From assembly GCF_002994745.2 (NCBI RefSeq), contig NC_037092.1, positions 2,267,501 to 2,331,500 on the forward strand: 64,000 bases of DNA. Reading direction: 5' to 3'. Under the pieces are notes generated by a model, which made no database searches, was not told the DNA's origin, and saw only the letters and a list, made by a program, of their open reading frames with translations. A program made the position numbers and the translations under genes. Source of the DNA: Rosa chinensis (Eukaryota; Streptophyta; Magnoliopsida; Rosales; Rosaceae). Positions 1 through 10,499 of the stretch are shown in pieces (positions within the stretch are counted from its first letter, which is position 1; every line of letters begins with the position of its first letter).

Positions 1-162
1 CCTCTCGGTATCATCCAGTGTTCCTCTACAATTAAACTGAAAAACTAAACAACAAAAAACAAAAACAAAAACAATGACACATTAACAAACCGTCTCACTA
101 ATACAGCACTATCCACCAAATCAACAAAACATCACGACTATGACAGTGGTGCTACTAACAAA

Positions 163-318
163 CTAACCATCAGGGTACTGCTTAATGATGCGGCACGCAT
201 CCACCACGGACTCTGCTTCGATTTCAACACCATACTCCAGCTCCAACTTCTCCTGATCCTCCACTTCGATTTTTGCCACAAACTCCTCCATGCATAGCTC
301 TGCATCAATCCCTGTCAT
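163..318 (-). CDS. Small acidic protein or final exon of an unrecognised gene
   Basis: The minus strand has a good acceptor (GTGCAG, just above 320) followed at once by an ATG at 318 and an open frame of 51 codons to TAG at 163. The product starts MTGIDAEL, is rich in Glu and Asp, and ends IIKQYPDG. The segment GVEIEAESVVDACRII looks like real coding sequence. The last codons also read as a possible donor (G|GTTAGT), so the exon could continue beyond the window edge. An exon without ATG lies upstream around 605-700 and ends in a donor AAG|GTACGAAC, so the start is probably in the second exon behind a spliced 5' UTR. I do not recognise the family. Function unknown. Confidence 0.45.
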   Translation of the reverse strand: MTGIDAELCMEEFVAKIEVEDQEKLELEYGVEIEAESVVDACRIIKQYPDG

Positions 319-599
319 ATCTGCACCTTCACAATCACCACATCAAAAACACACACACACAAACACAACCCCAAATTCTCATGCAAACAACAAAATTCGA
401 CACCACAAAAAAAAAAAAAAAAAAAAAAAAAAAAACACATACTTGATCTCCACACACTCTACCCTCAACCTAATAACTCCCAAAAACTTGAAAAATGATC
501 AAACTTTCGGCTTCAACAACTCCCAAAAGCCACTCTAATCATGTTCAATTCCAAAACCCACCTTCAATTTCCAACAAACAATACAAAATTACTCTACCC

Positions 600-1000
600 A
601 GAACCAACCCAGCTTCAAGTTCGTACCTTTTTCCGATGAAGCAATCGAATTCGTCGCCGGAAAATGGAATTAGAGAAGAAAGCACAGAATTTGGGGATTT
701 TCTTTTTGAACAAAAAAAAAAGCCCCAATTTTGAAGAATGGGGATTAGAATCTAAAACCCTAATCGGTTAGGTAGTGAGTAGGTTCAGAGATAGATAGAG
801 ATAGAGGGAGAGAGAGATCCCATAAAGCCCTAACGACTTCCGTATAGTTTGGGTATCGGGAAAACTAAGGAGGGAGACTGAGGTTTTTAACTGCCAATAG
901 CCAACCGACCTAACCCGGCGTCTGAACCGGTTGTGTAAGTTCTTTCGGGTCTAAACCTCTTCTCGGTGTGACCCGAATCCATGTATGGGAATTCCGAAAA
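600..1000 (-). promoter_or_regulatory. 5' untranslated exon and promoter of the small minus-strand gene
   Basis: On the minus strand this stretch holds a probable non-coding first exon (no ATG, donor near 625) preceded by AG-rich sequence and the phrase TTAGGGTTTTAG, typical of plant leaders. The intron between it and the coding exon contains a long A/C-rich stretch with an A run at 402-434. No clear TATA box was seen. Confidence 0.3.
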
Positions 1001-1074
1001 TGGGCCTGAGAGAGTATTTATGACGTGTGGAATGGGAATAGATTTTATTCCATAGATAAATATATCAGGGGACC

Positions 1075-2260
1075 TTGAAATTGGTAAGTTTTATGGGTTC
1101 TCCGCTCATTTCCACTTTTTCAGATTTTTGGGCGAATTCACGTGTTCGTGTTGACTGTTAAATTGATATGATGAAAAACTGGATTAGGTTACTGATACTG
1201 CACAGACGTTACACATCTAATTTGGAGATCCTCAATTAATAAGTCGAAGCAATACCTTAAATTTGGTAAGTTTTGTGGGTCACCCCTAATTTTTGCTTTC
1301 TCGGACTTTCGGGTGAATTCACGTGCTAGACGTTAGGTGTTTTCTTGTTGATTGTTGAATCAATGTGATGAAAAACCAGATGAGTTTACTGACACTACTC
1401 AGACGTTAGACACCTAATTTAGAGGTCCTTAGTTGATATTTAATAAATCGAAGCAATACCTTAAATTTGGTCAGTTTTGTGGGTTCACCTCTCATTTTCA
1501 TTTTATCGAAATTTCGGGCCAACTCACGTATTGGGTGCATTAAGTGTTTTTGTATTAAATCGATATGATGAAAAACTAAATGATGTTACTGACACTGCTC
1601 AGGCGTTACACACTTACAATTTAAAGATCTTAGTTAATACTTAATAAGTCGAAACAATACCTTAAATTTGGTAAGTTTTGTGGGTTCACCTCTTATTTCC
1701 ACTCTACCGAAATTTCGGGCGAATTCACGTATTTGGTGCATTAGGTGTTTCAGTGTTGATTGTTAAATCGATATGATGAAAAACCGGATGAGGTTACTAA
1801 CGCTGCTCAGACGTTACACACATACAATTTGACGATCCTTAGTTAAGAAGTCGAAGCAGTATCTTAAATTTGGTAACTTTTGTGGGTTTACCCCTTATTT
1901 CCACTTTATTGAAATATTGAGTAAATTCACGTGTTAAGTGCATTAAGTGTTTTCGTATTGATTGTTAAATCGATATGATGAAAAAACCAGACAAGGTTAT
2001 TGACACTGCACGACGTGACACATCTATCATTTGAAGGTTCTTAGTTAAGAAGTCGAAGTAGTATCTTAAATTTGGTAAAGCTTTATGGGTTCACCCCTTA
2101 TTTTTACTTTATCGGAATTTCGGATAAATTCACGTGCTGAGTGCATTATGTATTTTCGTATTGACTGTTACATTGATATCATAAAAAAACCAAACGACCT
2201 TACTGACAACTACATTGCTAGGACAATCGATACACATCTACAAATTGGATGTTCTTAGTT
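1075..2260. repeat. Tandem repeat array, ~200-bp unit, first block
   Basis: Six diverged units follow each other. The landmark AAATTTGGTAAG-type start recurs at about 1077, 1259, 1463, 1664, 1865 and 2068, a spacing of 182-204 bp. Each unit then carries GTGGGTTCACC, TTTCGGGCGAATTCACG, ATCGATATGATGAAAAAC, GAGGTTACTGACACTG and CAGACGTTACACAC in the same order. Units differ by many substitutions and small indels, so the array is old. No coding capacity. Similar units resume at 4050 after an interruption by mobile elements. Confidence 0.9.
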
Positions 2261-2554
2261 GAGAAGTGGAAGTCCATTTTATCTAAAAACTTCAATGAAC
2301 TTGTTGATACCAGGAAGTGATATGGCACTGTCTAGTACCCATTATCATACGATGTTAGGCCTAGCCCCATTTATCACTCAAATTACTAAGGGAACTCTCT
2401 TATTTCACTCTCCCATCGTCTTCACATGTAATATTTATACATTGATAGAGAAACTCTAGAATAGATCAAAGTGGATGTAGTTATTTAACTTATGGATTTT
2501 GCTTGAAATAATTTGAGCGTAAATGAATTAATGTTGATATATAGAGCTCAAAAG

Positions 2555-3553
2555 TAGGGGTGGGCACCCAAAACCGAAATCCCGGTCCCGTCCCGAAACC
2601 GTCCCGAAATCCGCCGAAACGGGACGGGATCAAAATTTAAAATTTACTATTTGGGCCCGTCCCGTCCCGTCCCGTGAAAACGGGATCGGTTTCGGTTCTC
2701 ATTTTCTATGTCCCGTTTGGGCCCGTCCCGTACCGATTTTTATATATATATATAATATGTATAATTTATATTATCTTTGCTCCTATTTTCTTTTGTCTTG
2801 GTATTGTCTCCATCTCTCTCTCACCTTTTATTAGTTTATTCCTCCTAGTTTCTTTCTTGTCCCCCCTTCTTTTCTTTCTTCTCCCTCTCTCTTCCCCCGT
2901 CTTCACCTCTCTCTGGCCCTCCCTCCCCAGTTTCTTTTCTTTCTTCTCCCTCTCTCTCCTCGTCCGTTTTCACATCTCTCTGATAAATTAATGTCTGGTA
3001 AACCGACCAAAATTGATCTGGACAAGGACACCCGAATTGATGTGCGATGCCAGGTTTATCTTCTTCACTTACTCCTTAGCATAATTCATATCTTTTTTGT
3101 CGAGTTAATTGGAATTTATTCATGAGGTGATTTGTTTGCATTGCCAGATTCATCAATTGACTTTCAGTCCTCATACAGATGCCAAAGGGATTATGGATCT
3201 GGTGAAGTTTCTTTCTCCCAAGCACGTGATACTTGTTCATGGTGAGAAGCCTAGGATGGCTACTCTGAAAGGAAGAATTCAATCCGAACTGGGAATTCAA
3301 AGTTGCTCAAATCCAAACTTCAAGTTTTCTACAGGCGGCTCAGAACACGAACAAATCCAAACTCCGATGCATTTTTTTTTTTCGGGATGTCCCTGTCCCG
3401 ACTCGGTCCCGACCCGGTACTGTTCGGGTTTGGGCCCGTCGGGATCACTTCTCAAAATAGCATTAACCGTCCCGTCCCGTCCCGAAAAATAATTCCGGGC
3501 CCGGGATCGGGATTACCAAGATCCCGGCCCGTCCCGGCCCGTGCCCAGCCCTA
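2555..3553. mobile_element. Non-autonomous hAT transposon, 999 bp, carrying a host gene fragment
   Basis: The ends are near-perfect inverted repeats: TAGGGGTGGGCAC at 2555-2567 and GTGCCCAGCCCTA at 3541-3553 (one mismatch). They are flanked by an exact 8-bp direct repeat, CTCAAAAG, at 2547-2554 and 3554-3561. An 8-bp target duplication and TAGGG-type ends are diagnostic of the hAT superfamily. Both subterminal regions are packed with CCCGTCCCG-type motifs in opposite orientation, as expected of transposase-binding repeats. There is no transposase. The middle carries pyrimidine-rich DNA (2760-2985) and a fragment of a CPSF73-II-like gene with an intron. Confidence 0.93.
2991..3345 (+). pseudogene. 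Captured fragment of a CPSF73-II (CPSF3-II) like gene
   Basis: Two exons are recognisable. 2991-3053 encodes MSGKPTKIDLDKDTRIDVRC and a Gln, ending at a donor. After a 94-bp intron with a GCCAG acceptor, 3148 onward encodes IHQLTFSPHTDAKGIMDLV, then FLSPKHVILVHGEKPRMATL. This is the C-terminal part of the metallo-beta-lactamase/beta-CASP nuclease of the CPSF73-II / Integrator-11 type, including the conserved SPHTDAKGI and LVHGE motifs. Near 3300 the frame passes into SCSNPNFKFS, which I recall as a later part of the same protein, so internal sequence was probably lost. The intron shows capture at the DNA level. No catalytic core is present. It is a passenger of the hAT element, but the frame is still open, so a chimeric transcript is possible. 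Confidence 0.8.
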
Positions 3554-3591
3554 CTCAAAAGAATGGAAGTAGATGTCTGAGTTTAGCTTAA

Positions 3592-3886
3592 GAGCAACTC
3601 CAACAGCTTCCCTATAATTTCTGTATAATAGGGAAACACAAGTCAAAACTTTAGCATCTTTTTCTTCTCCAACTCCAACAGATTCCCTATTTTACAGCAA
3701 TCTCTAAAATCTCCATATTATTTCTTAAAATTTTAGAGATTGCTGTAAATATAGGGAATTTGGTTTTCTCTTTCCTCACTTTCTCTAAAATAGAGATAGT
3801 TATAGGGAATCTGTTGGAGTAAAAGAGACTCATTTTTCCCTAAAGTAGAGAAAATTTAAAATATAGGGAAACTGTTGGAGTTGCTC
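3592..3886. mobile_element. MITE with long inverted arms, PIF/Harbinger-like
   Basis: The element begins GAGCAACTCCAACAG and ends with the exact reverse complement CTGTTGGAGTTGCTC. It is flanked by the trinucleotide TAA at 3589-3591 and 3887-3889, a target duplication typical of PIF/Harbinger-type elements. The interior contains further inverted copies (CTCCAACAGATTCCCTAT around 3670 against ATAGGGAATCTGTTGGAG around 3803), and TTTAGAGATTGCTG pairs with CAGCAATCTCTAAA. The whole 295 bp can therefore fold into a compound hairpin. No ORF. Confidence 0.85.
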
Positions 3887-3986
3887 TAACAACAATTTTG
3901 AATAAAATTATTGAAAATTGACGACTTAAGGTGAATCAGCAAAAATTAGAGTAGACAATATCAAAGAAAAATGTATGTGGAATACC

Positions 3987-4049
3987 ATCACATCCTTGTT
4001 CTTTTGGCCAATCACATCAATTTGAGATCAAGGCCCAATCTCTAAAACT
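3987..4049. repeat. Copy of the zinc-knuckle gene's upstream sequence
   Basis: About 63 bp, running from ACATCCTTGTTCTTTTGG to AATCTCTAAAACTGG, is nearly identical to 5667-5729, the region just upstream of the first zinc-knuckle gene. It joins directly to a ~200-bp repeat unit (ATGAGGTTACTGAC), so it marks a rearrangement breakpoint within the tandem array. Confidence 0.8.
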
Positions 4050-4690
4050 GGATGAGGTTACTGACACTACTCAAACGTTACACACCTAATTTGGAGGTCT
4101 TTATTTAATCTTTAATAAGTTGAAGCAATACCTTAAATTTGGTTGTTTTGTGGGTTCATCCCTTATTTTAACTTTATCGGAATCTCGGGTGAATTTATAT
4201 GTTGGGGGCATTAAGCCTTTTCCTATTGATTATTAAATTGATATGACAAAAAATCGGATGAGGTTATTGACACTGCTTAGACGTTACACACCTAATTTGG
4301 AGGTTCTTAGTTAATATTTAATAAATCGAAGCAATATTTTAAATTTATAAGTTTAGTGCGTTCACCCCTTATTTCCACTTTATCGGAATCTCGGGTGAAT
4401 TCACTGGGCACATTAAGTCTTTTTCTATACATTATTAAATCGATATGACGAAAAACCGGATGAGGTTACTGACACTACTTAAACGTTACACACCTAATCT
4501 GGAGGTCCTTAGTTAAGAAGTCGAAACAATTCCTTAAATTTGGTAAGTTTTGTGAAATTTATTTCAACTTTATTTGAATCTCAAGTAAATTTCATGTTAG
4601 GTGCATAAGTGCTTTCAGATTGATTGTTAAATCGATGTGATGAAAAACCGGATTAGATTACTGACACTGAACAGACGTGACACACCTTTT
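4050..4690. repeat. Tandem repeat array, ~200-bp unit, second block
   Basis: Three further units of the array described at 1075-2260, with landmark starts at about 4135, 4341 and 4537 (206 and 196 bp apart) and a partial unit at each end. The last unit runs into a T-rich stretch at 4687. The orientation is the same as the first block, so the two blocks were once continuous. Confidence 0.88.
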
Positions 4691-4699
4691 TTTTTTCTC

Positions 4700-5660
4700 T
4701 TTTACCCACGACGTCATCATTTCGAAAGCTCTTCATTCTATTTCTACATTCGAAGCTCTAGTATTTGGAGGTAGTCCATATAAACTGAGTTATATCATTA
4801 GTTCATAAATCTGCAACGACCACTAAACTAGATCGCTTTGCCACTCTCGGAAGCAACTGGAATTCACGTAAGTACCAAACCAAGTTTCAATTTTGGAATA
4901 TTTATTGTCAAAGATTCACTCTTGTTCCTTTCCTCTATTTCATTACTCATAAAAATTCAATCTTTATGAATTAGAATAAAGTTTCGAATTGTGCTTTTTA
5001 AGCATACAATAGTTGACAGAATATAAGAATTCGGAGTTTTGTAGGTCACATATCTCATGTATAGCAATTGTGATTGACTTGTTGCCTACAATTACTAGTG
5101 AAAAACCATTCTAAACTTTTATCAATCTTATAGATACAGCACTGAGTTTATTGATTTTGTCAAAAAATGATGTCCAATTGAGGGAAGTTTACTGGGTTTA
5201 TGAGTCTTAATAAATAAAATCAAAATATCAAAATTTTTGACTTTCAATTTCATTAATGTTTACCATCTTAAGATTTAAGGTCCCAGTTCCTCTAGTTATA
5301 AAATTCTGTCCACAAAAACTATTGGGTAAGTTGCTTCAATACGTAAATCCAAAACTAATAGGTCCAAATATGACTAAATGTCAACTCACAAACCACCAAA
5401 CACAGGGTAAATTCCATATAACAGAATCACATCAGCAGCAAAAGCAAACAAGAAGTTAATTTTATCCTGTTAGAATATATTATAGTGTTTCAAACTAACT
5501 ATGATTTTTGGGTGGCTACTCATCATGTCTTGGGATGAAAAGAGACCAAACAAGCCTTCTCACAAATGGATTAAGCAAAACTGGTAAAAAGATTTATCAA
5601 GTGAAAAATTCTAAATAAAATAAAAGTTCAAAATTATCACTAACCGTGTTCTATTTTCTT
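4700..5660. other. AT-rich intergenic DNA, nothing recognised
   Basis: No coding exon, repeat unit or structured RNA could be supported here on either strand. The short open frame around 5256-5459 has no recognisable composition or motif. Confidence 0.5.
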
Positions 5661-5666
5661 TCTCAT

Positions 5667-5817
5667 AACATCCTTGTTCTTTTGGGCTATAATATCAATT
5701 TGAGATCAAGGCCCAATCTCTAAAACTGGCCCATATCGATTCCAAATCGGTATAATATTATCCTAGAGTCCTAGACACGTAAAAAGTAAAACGGCTTGTT
5801 TATCCTTTTCTTTGAAG
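5667..5817 (+). promoter_or_regulatory. Promoter region of zinc-knuckle gene copy 1
   Basis: The region holds CAAGGCCCAATC and CTGGCCCATAT, two GGCCCA site-II-type elements common upstream of plant housekeeping genes, some 90-110 bp before the ATG at 5818. The promoter of the paralogue at 12 kb also carries several GGCCCA motifs. Confidence 0.5.
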
Positions 5818-7119
5818 ATGAAGGAAGACGCCGTGATCCACATACCAGACTACCAGAGAGACCGCCGGCGAAGCGACCAGAATCTGATCAGGTCCCGACC
5901 ACGGAGCAGCCGGAGGCAAAGCGTACGAAGCTCGGCGATCCTCAACCGGAAAAGCTCGCTGGTGATACTCGTAAGTGTAGACATATGCTTTTGATTGCAT
6001 GCTTGCCTTTAGGCTTTCGATTCGTGTTTGCTTTAGGGCTTTAATTTTGGCTGCTAAGAGAATCATCGTTTTTTTGTTTTCTGCTGCGTTTGATTTGAGA
6101 AATTCAATACTGGTATCCAAAATTAGGGCTCGTTCTATCGAGCAGTTTTAACAGAATTGGGTGTTTTGGTGTAATAATTAAGCTATAATCGAATTTGGCT
6201 CTGTAGAAAGATGGTTGATAAATTTGTAGCTGTTGAAATATTGAAAAGAACAGAGTCAATAGTAAGTTCATGGCTTGATTTGTGAGATTGCTTTAGTGTA
6301 TGTGCTCTTATATGCATATAGCTATAGCTTGCCTAATACGTTACCTGGTTCATATAGAGAATGTAAGTTCATGTAGTTAGAAAAATTCTATTACTAGTGC
6401 ATGGCTACTTTATTAATTGATATACCTTCTGTGTTATCAATAGCTAGCCATAGCCCAGTCAGTTTGGTTTGTGAATGATTCATACCCGACATAGAAAATA
6501 ATATGTAGCTGTATGTTTGCTGATGATCGAGTTCATAGATTGCATCTGAAGCTAGCTAGCAAACTCTTCTATTTGCATCTTACATCAACTGATCAAAGTT
6601 TCATTTTTGCTCTAGTTTCTTAGGACATTACATTCAATGTTATGTGGTCATTGTACTGTTTGATTTCTTGCGTTTTATAGTCACTGTTTATTTATCTTAT
6701 CTTTTTGTGGTATAGCAATGGGTCTGCAGAGCGATAGCAAAGAGGGAGACCATCCGACTGGGACTGATTATCATAAAGGCCTTTCGTATTGTCTGATCTG
6801 TTGTAAGATGGTCGATCACATAATTTTAGAATGCCCCGACTGGTCAAAGGGATCTGGGATATATTGTGTTGTTTGTGAAGGCCCCTGTAAACTCTGTGAT
6901 GACGAGCACCACCGCAAAAATCATTTTGAAACTATCATGTTTTGTGATATTTGTGGTGAACAGGCTACACACTGGTCTGATAACTGCTCCTATGGTACTG
7001 ATTATCGTACTGCCAGGTCTGCGGACGCTTTCGGTGACTCTGACATTGGTTGCTTTGTAACGTGGGTGACCTTTCAGAGATACACACAACTTATGCTGGT
7101 TCAATCCGCAGTTGCATGA
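5818..7119 (+). pseudogene. Zinc-knuckle protein gene, copy 1, exon 1 frame-shifted
   Basis: Exon 1 (5818-5970, donor GTAAGTG) and exon 2 (6716-7119, acceptor TATAG) match the intact paralogue at 12148-13307 through the intron. In exon 1 the paralogue's start codon is GTG here, and a net +5 bp change (8 bp added, 3 bp lost near 5850-5870) shifts the frame. Read from the ATG at 5818, the spliced message meets a stop soon after the junction. Exon 2 itself is open from ATG 6718 and would give a 133-residue protein with all the Cys/His clusters (CLICCKMVDHIILEC, CDICGEQATHWSDNC) and a C-terminus longer than in copy 2 (extended past DSDIGC). So either it is a pseudogene or translation now starts in exon 2. 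Function unknown; zinc binding is inferred from the motifs. Confidence 0.7.
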
Positions 7120-7139
7120 TCTCCATTGATGATAGTTGT

Positions 7140-7520
7140 TTCAGATCTTGATCTCAGGGCACCAATTTCTGATTCTTACTCAGAAAAAAAGGATGGAAAT
7201 TGTGACGCTCACGTTGACTCTTGCACTTTGTTGTGTTAACTTAGACCAATTTTCTCAAGATTTCCTATTTCTAGACCCTTGATAGATGTTTTGATCATTC
7301 TTCATGGGCAAGGTATTTACCTTTCGATGGTGTTTGATTCGTATTTGTTTTGATATGTTTCGGTGAGTAGTAACGTTTTCATTTTAGGTCTTTGTTCAAA
7401 AGAGATATAAGTTTCGTCTGTCAGTTCAAATAAGATTACATTCCTTTAAGACAATTCATAAGACAAGTTATTACTGAAGGAATGCCCTGTGCAAATCCCT
7501 TAGCTAATAGCTATCTCCTG
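7140..7520. other. 3' flank of zinc-knuckle gene copy 1
   Basis: The first ~170 bp after the stop is clearly related to the 3' region of the 12-kb paralogue (for example GCACCAATTTCTG and AAAAAAGGATGGAAATTG occur in both), so it is probably the 3' UTR. The rest shows nothing recognisable. Confidence 0.5.
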
Positions 7521-7524
7521 TGTG

Positions 7525-7865
7525 GCATCGAAAGCTGTTTATTGAACATGAATTCTCAACTATAAAAGTTTAGACAACAAATTAGAAATCCAGCATGAGC
7601 GCATCTGTAAACATCTTTTATTCGAAGTTTGTAAACTCTCACTGCTACTGTCCAGATTGAACAACAAGATCCATGGGAATATCATTTTGTAGCTTTTAAG
7701 AAATGCCAAAGAACCATGGTTACGTTGGCATTCAAACTTGACAAAAGGTTTTATAATCACTACCAAAATCACTTGCCACGATCCGAAAACAGCCAACCCC
7801 ACCATTGCAAGAGAATACCAGTCATTTATAATCACCCTGTAAATCAATTAGTTCCCAGGCTTCAA
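7525..7865 (-). pseudogene. Fragment of the cardiolipin synthase gene (exon 2 plus 3' region)
   Basis: On the minus strand, an acceptor (TTTACAG) is followed by codons for VIINDWYSLAMVGLAVFGS, matching exon 2 of the cardiolipin synthase gene at 20265-20331 ([19 protein letters not shown]). It then jumps to sequence resembling that gene's 3' end and downstream region (compare 7540-7760 with 18395-18680: TCTCAACTATA and GTTGGCATT shared in order). All exons between are missing and the reading frame is lost. This is a deleted partial duplicate about 11 kb from its parent. Confidence 0.75.
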
Positions 7866-8390
7866 CTGTGCTCTACATCACCGGCCTACCCGAATGTGCT
7901 CCCCACATCTCATAAAGGAAACTTACGTTCTGCATCTGAAAAATAACTCTAGTTCTACATGATGAATAGATTCATATAGGATTCAAGGAGAACAAAAACC
8001 AAAAGATGGGGTCTCAGGAGTCGTTGTACATTAAACACACACACACAAAAAACAGAAAAACAAACTACAAGTTAAATGGAATTGAAGAAAACCACGCTAC
8101 CACAGTATATCAGTGAATTAATAGTTGGAAATTGGCAGGGTAATTCCATAAGATTTTAAATCTCAAAACAATCGAGGTACTAACTAAGATAGTACAGACA
8201 CAGATTGCCAACACGTGGAGGAGGGCATCTGTATCAGATGTTAAAAATACAGCTGCGTGAATCATATAAAATGCATGTCTCATCCTACCAGGCTTCTGGA
8301 GGATCATAGTCTAAGTCCATGACTTTTAGGGCACATACGAATACATAACTTGATGTCCTATTGATCTCGTCTTGCTTTCTGGCAACCTTT

Positions 8391-10495
8391 AAGCATCATC
8401 AGGAACTAGCAGTATTTTTCCAAAATGCTGGCCACTTTCCATAAGCTGATGAGCCTCCTTTACTTCAGAGAATGTGAAAATTTTGGAGTGGAATGAAGGT
8501 TTCAACATGCCTTTTTCAATATGAGGCCACACATTGTCTTGCACCTCCTTAACGATCAACTCCTTCGATACTCTACTCCTGTGTCGGAAGGCAGCCGCTG
8601 CATTCACAACTGTTATATTAGATACATGTTAAAAAGTGGAGTGAATAAGACATGTACACACTGTATTTTACAATCTACATACTCCAAACTTAAAAAAAAA
8701 ATGATTAACAAAGAAGAGAGTGGATTTCATTCCATTTAGAAAAGGGGCAAAACCTGGTCCTCATAAGTCATAACGGAGAAGAGAAAAGGCATGGCAGCAC
8801 TATAATATTAATAGTAAGACAAATATCGGTGAGAACACATGCTCATAACAAACCATAAGAGCAACATCAATGCAACTTTTATGATAAACTATGACAATCA
8901 AAAGGTTACTGACATTCTGGCAAAATTCCCAAAGACCAGAATAAGCACTAGTAAAACTACAAATTGTGTTTCTTGATATATAAGAAAAAGGAGATAGACA
9001 ACAAAACATTAACGAGGGAACCTTGAATGATATGAACCAAATCCACCCAACTATACCATAAATTCTAGTTTAATTTTTTTTCTTCCCCTTTTGCAAGTAT
9101 AAATTCGAGTATAGTACCTCCAATGAGTTTGCGCGATAGGCTATCATCCGCCAGTTTTGGAAGTCTTCCAAAAGAATCCATGTTATTTGTGCAAAAGTCA
9201 CCAATGGAAATAAGCCTCCCACCTTTATTCAAGCAAGATAAATTTCGTTGAAAATGTCCAGGCCCAAGAACATTCAAAATCACATCAACACCTGTTATTA
9301 TCCATTCATCAATATTTTTTCATTTACAACAATATGTAATTAGTCTACATTATGGGAGCATTGAATGTTGATGTAAGACAACAAACCTTGACCTAAAGCT
9401 TTGCCCTCTTGTGCTACAAAGTCATTGTAATCAACCCACTTATAAACTCCAAGATCGCCATAATGTTTTCTGCGGTCTTCACTTGATGTCACAAACGTGG
9501 TTACTCCTTCACATTTAGCTAATTGAATTGCAAAACTAGCAATTCCATTAGAGTCATCATGAACCTGCATTTTGATACTCATTAGGAATATATATATATA
9601 TATATATATATTCTCATCATTTGTTATTAAATGTAAATCCAATTGTGAAGAAAAAACAAAATTATGGACTTAAATTTAATGATCGATAATTTGACAAAGA
9701 ATACTCATCAAAATATGACTTCCTATACCTCAAAGTGTAATAATACCAACTTAAACATGTACTTCTAACAATAAACATGATAAATAGTGAGAAGTATTTC
9801 TAATTTATATAGTTGAAATTCAACAATCACTATAATATTAGAGTGGTTTGGAAGTTACCAAAAGTGTTTCACTAGCAGATAGCCTCGGCCTAAATATGTC
9901 TCCATCTTTAGGTAACCAAAAGGTGAAAGGAGACAGTTCACTAGTTGTAAAAAGTTCTGACCAGACCGTGCATGCAGCATATGGTAGACAAGCAGCGGAT
10001 TCCAAGGTAGTGGTACTTGGTAGAGGAAAAACTTGCAATTCTGGCTGTGCCACTTTCTCAGCTTATCCCCCACCACTAAGAACCGCACATACCTAAATAA
10101 AACGAATTGATTTGGTTCAAAATTTTTTTCAAATATGTAAGTCTTATCTCTCAAAAAAAAAATAAAAAAATATGTAAGTCTTAAAGTTACCACAAACTTT
10201 ATTAAAAAAAAAAAGTTACCACAAACTAAAAAAAAAAATAATAATAATAAAATACCTCATCATTAATATTCCATTTTTGCACATTTTCCCCAATTTTCTC
10301 TATTGTTCCTGAGCATTCAATTCCCATGCACAAACTTTCACCTGAAAACCTTTTTCTCTCAATTAAGTCAGATCCATTGACCGCAGTAGCTTTGACCTTT
10401 ATTAAGACTTCATCACCTTTAAGGTCTGGGATGGGCACTTCTTGTATTTGAAATTCATCTGGACCGGCCGACTTAGTTACCAATATGGCCTTCAT
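8391..10495 (-). pseudogene. Quinone-oxidoreductase-like MDR gene with an in-frame stop
   Basis: Five exons on the minus strand encode an NAD(P)H:quinone oxidoreductase / zinc-type alcohol dehydrogenase-like protein of the medium-chain family (PIG3-like). Exon 1, 10256-10495, is 80 codons (MKAILVTKSAGPDEFQIQEV, then VKATAVNGSDLIER). Exon 2, about 9862-10092, gives ESAACLPYAACTVWSELF. Exon 3, about 9387-9566, has SNGIASFAIQLAKCEGV in the nucleotide-binding fold. Exon 4, about 9116-9294, gives GVDVILNVLGPGHFQRNL. Exon 5, 8391-8609, ends HFGKILLVPDDA. Two faults are visible. In exon 2 the family's GGGYAEK reads GGG-stop-AEK (TAA at 10065-10063). Before SETLL there is an extra in-frame stretch of about 54 bp (SPFTFWLPKDGDIFRP). 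In exon 3 the usual VHGGSSGIG is VHDDSNGIA. Splice sites are intact, so inactivation may be recent, or the stop may be a sequence error. Confidence 0.75.
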
Positions 10496-10499
10496 CTCT

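Noticed and set aside
2674..2991. Hydrophobic 105-codon frame
   Set aside because: It translates a CT-rich tract inside the hAT element. The start is inside the subterminal repeats and there is no family resemblance.
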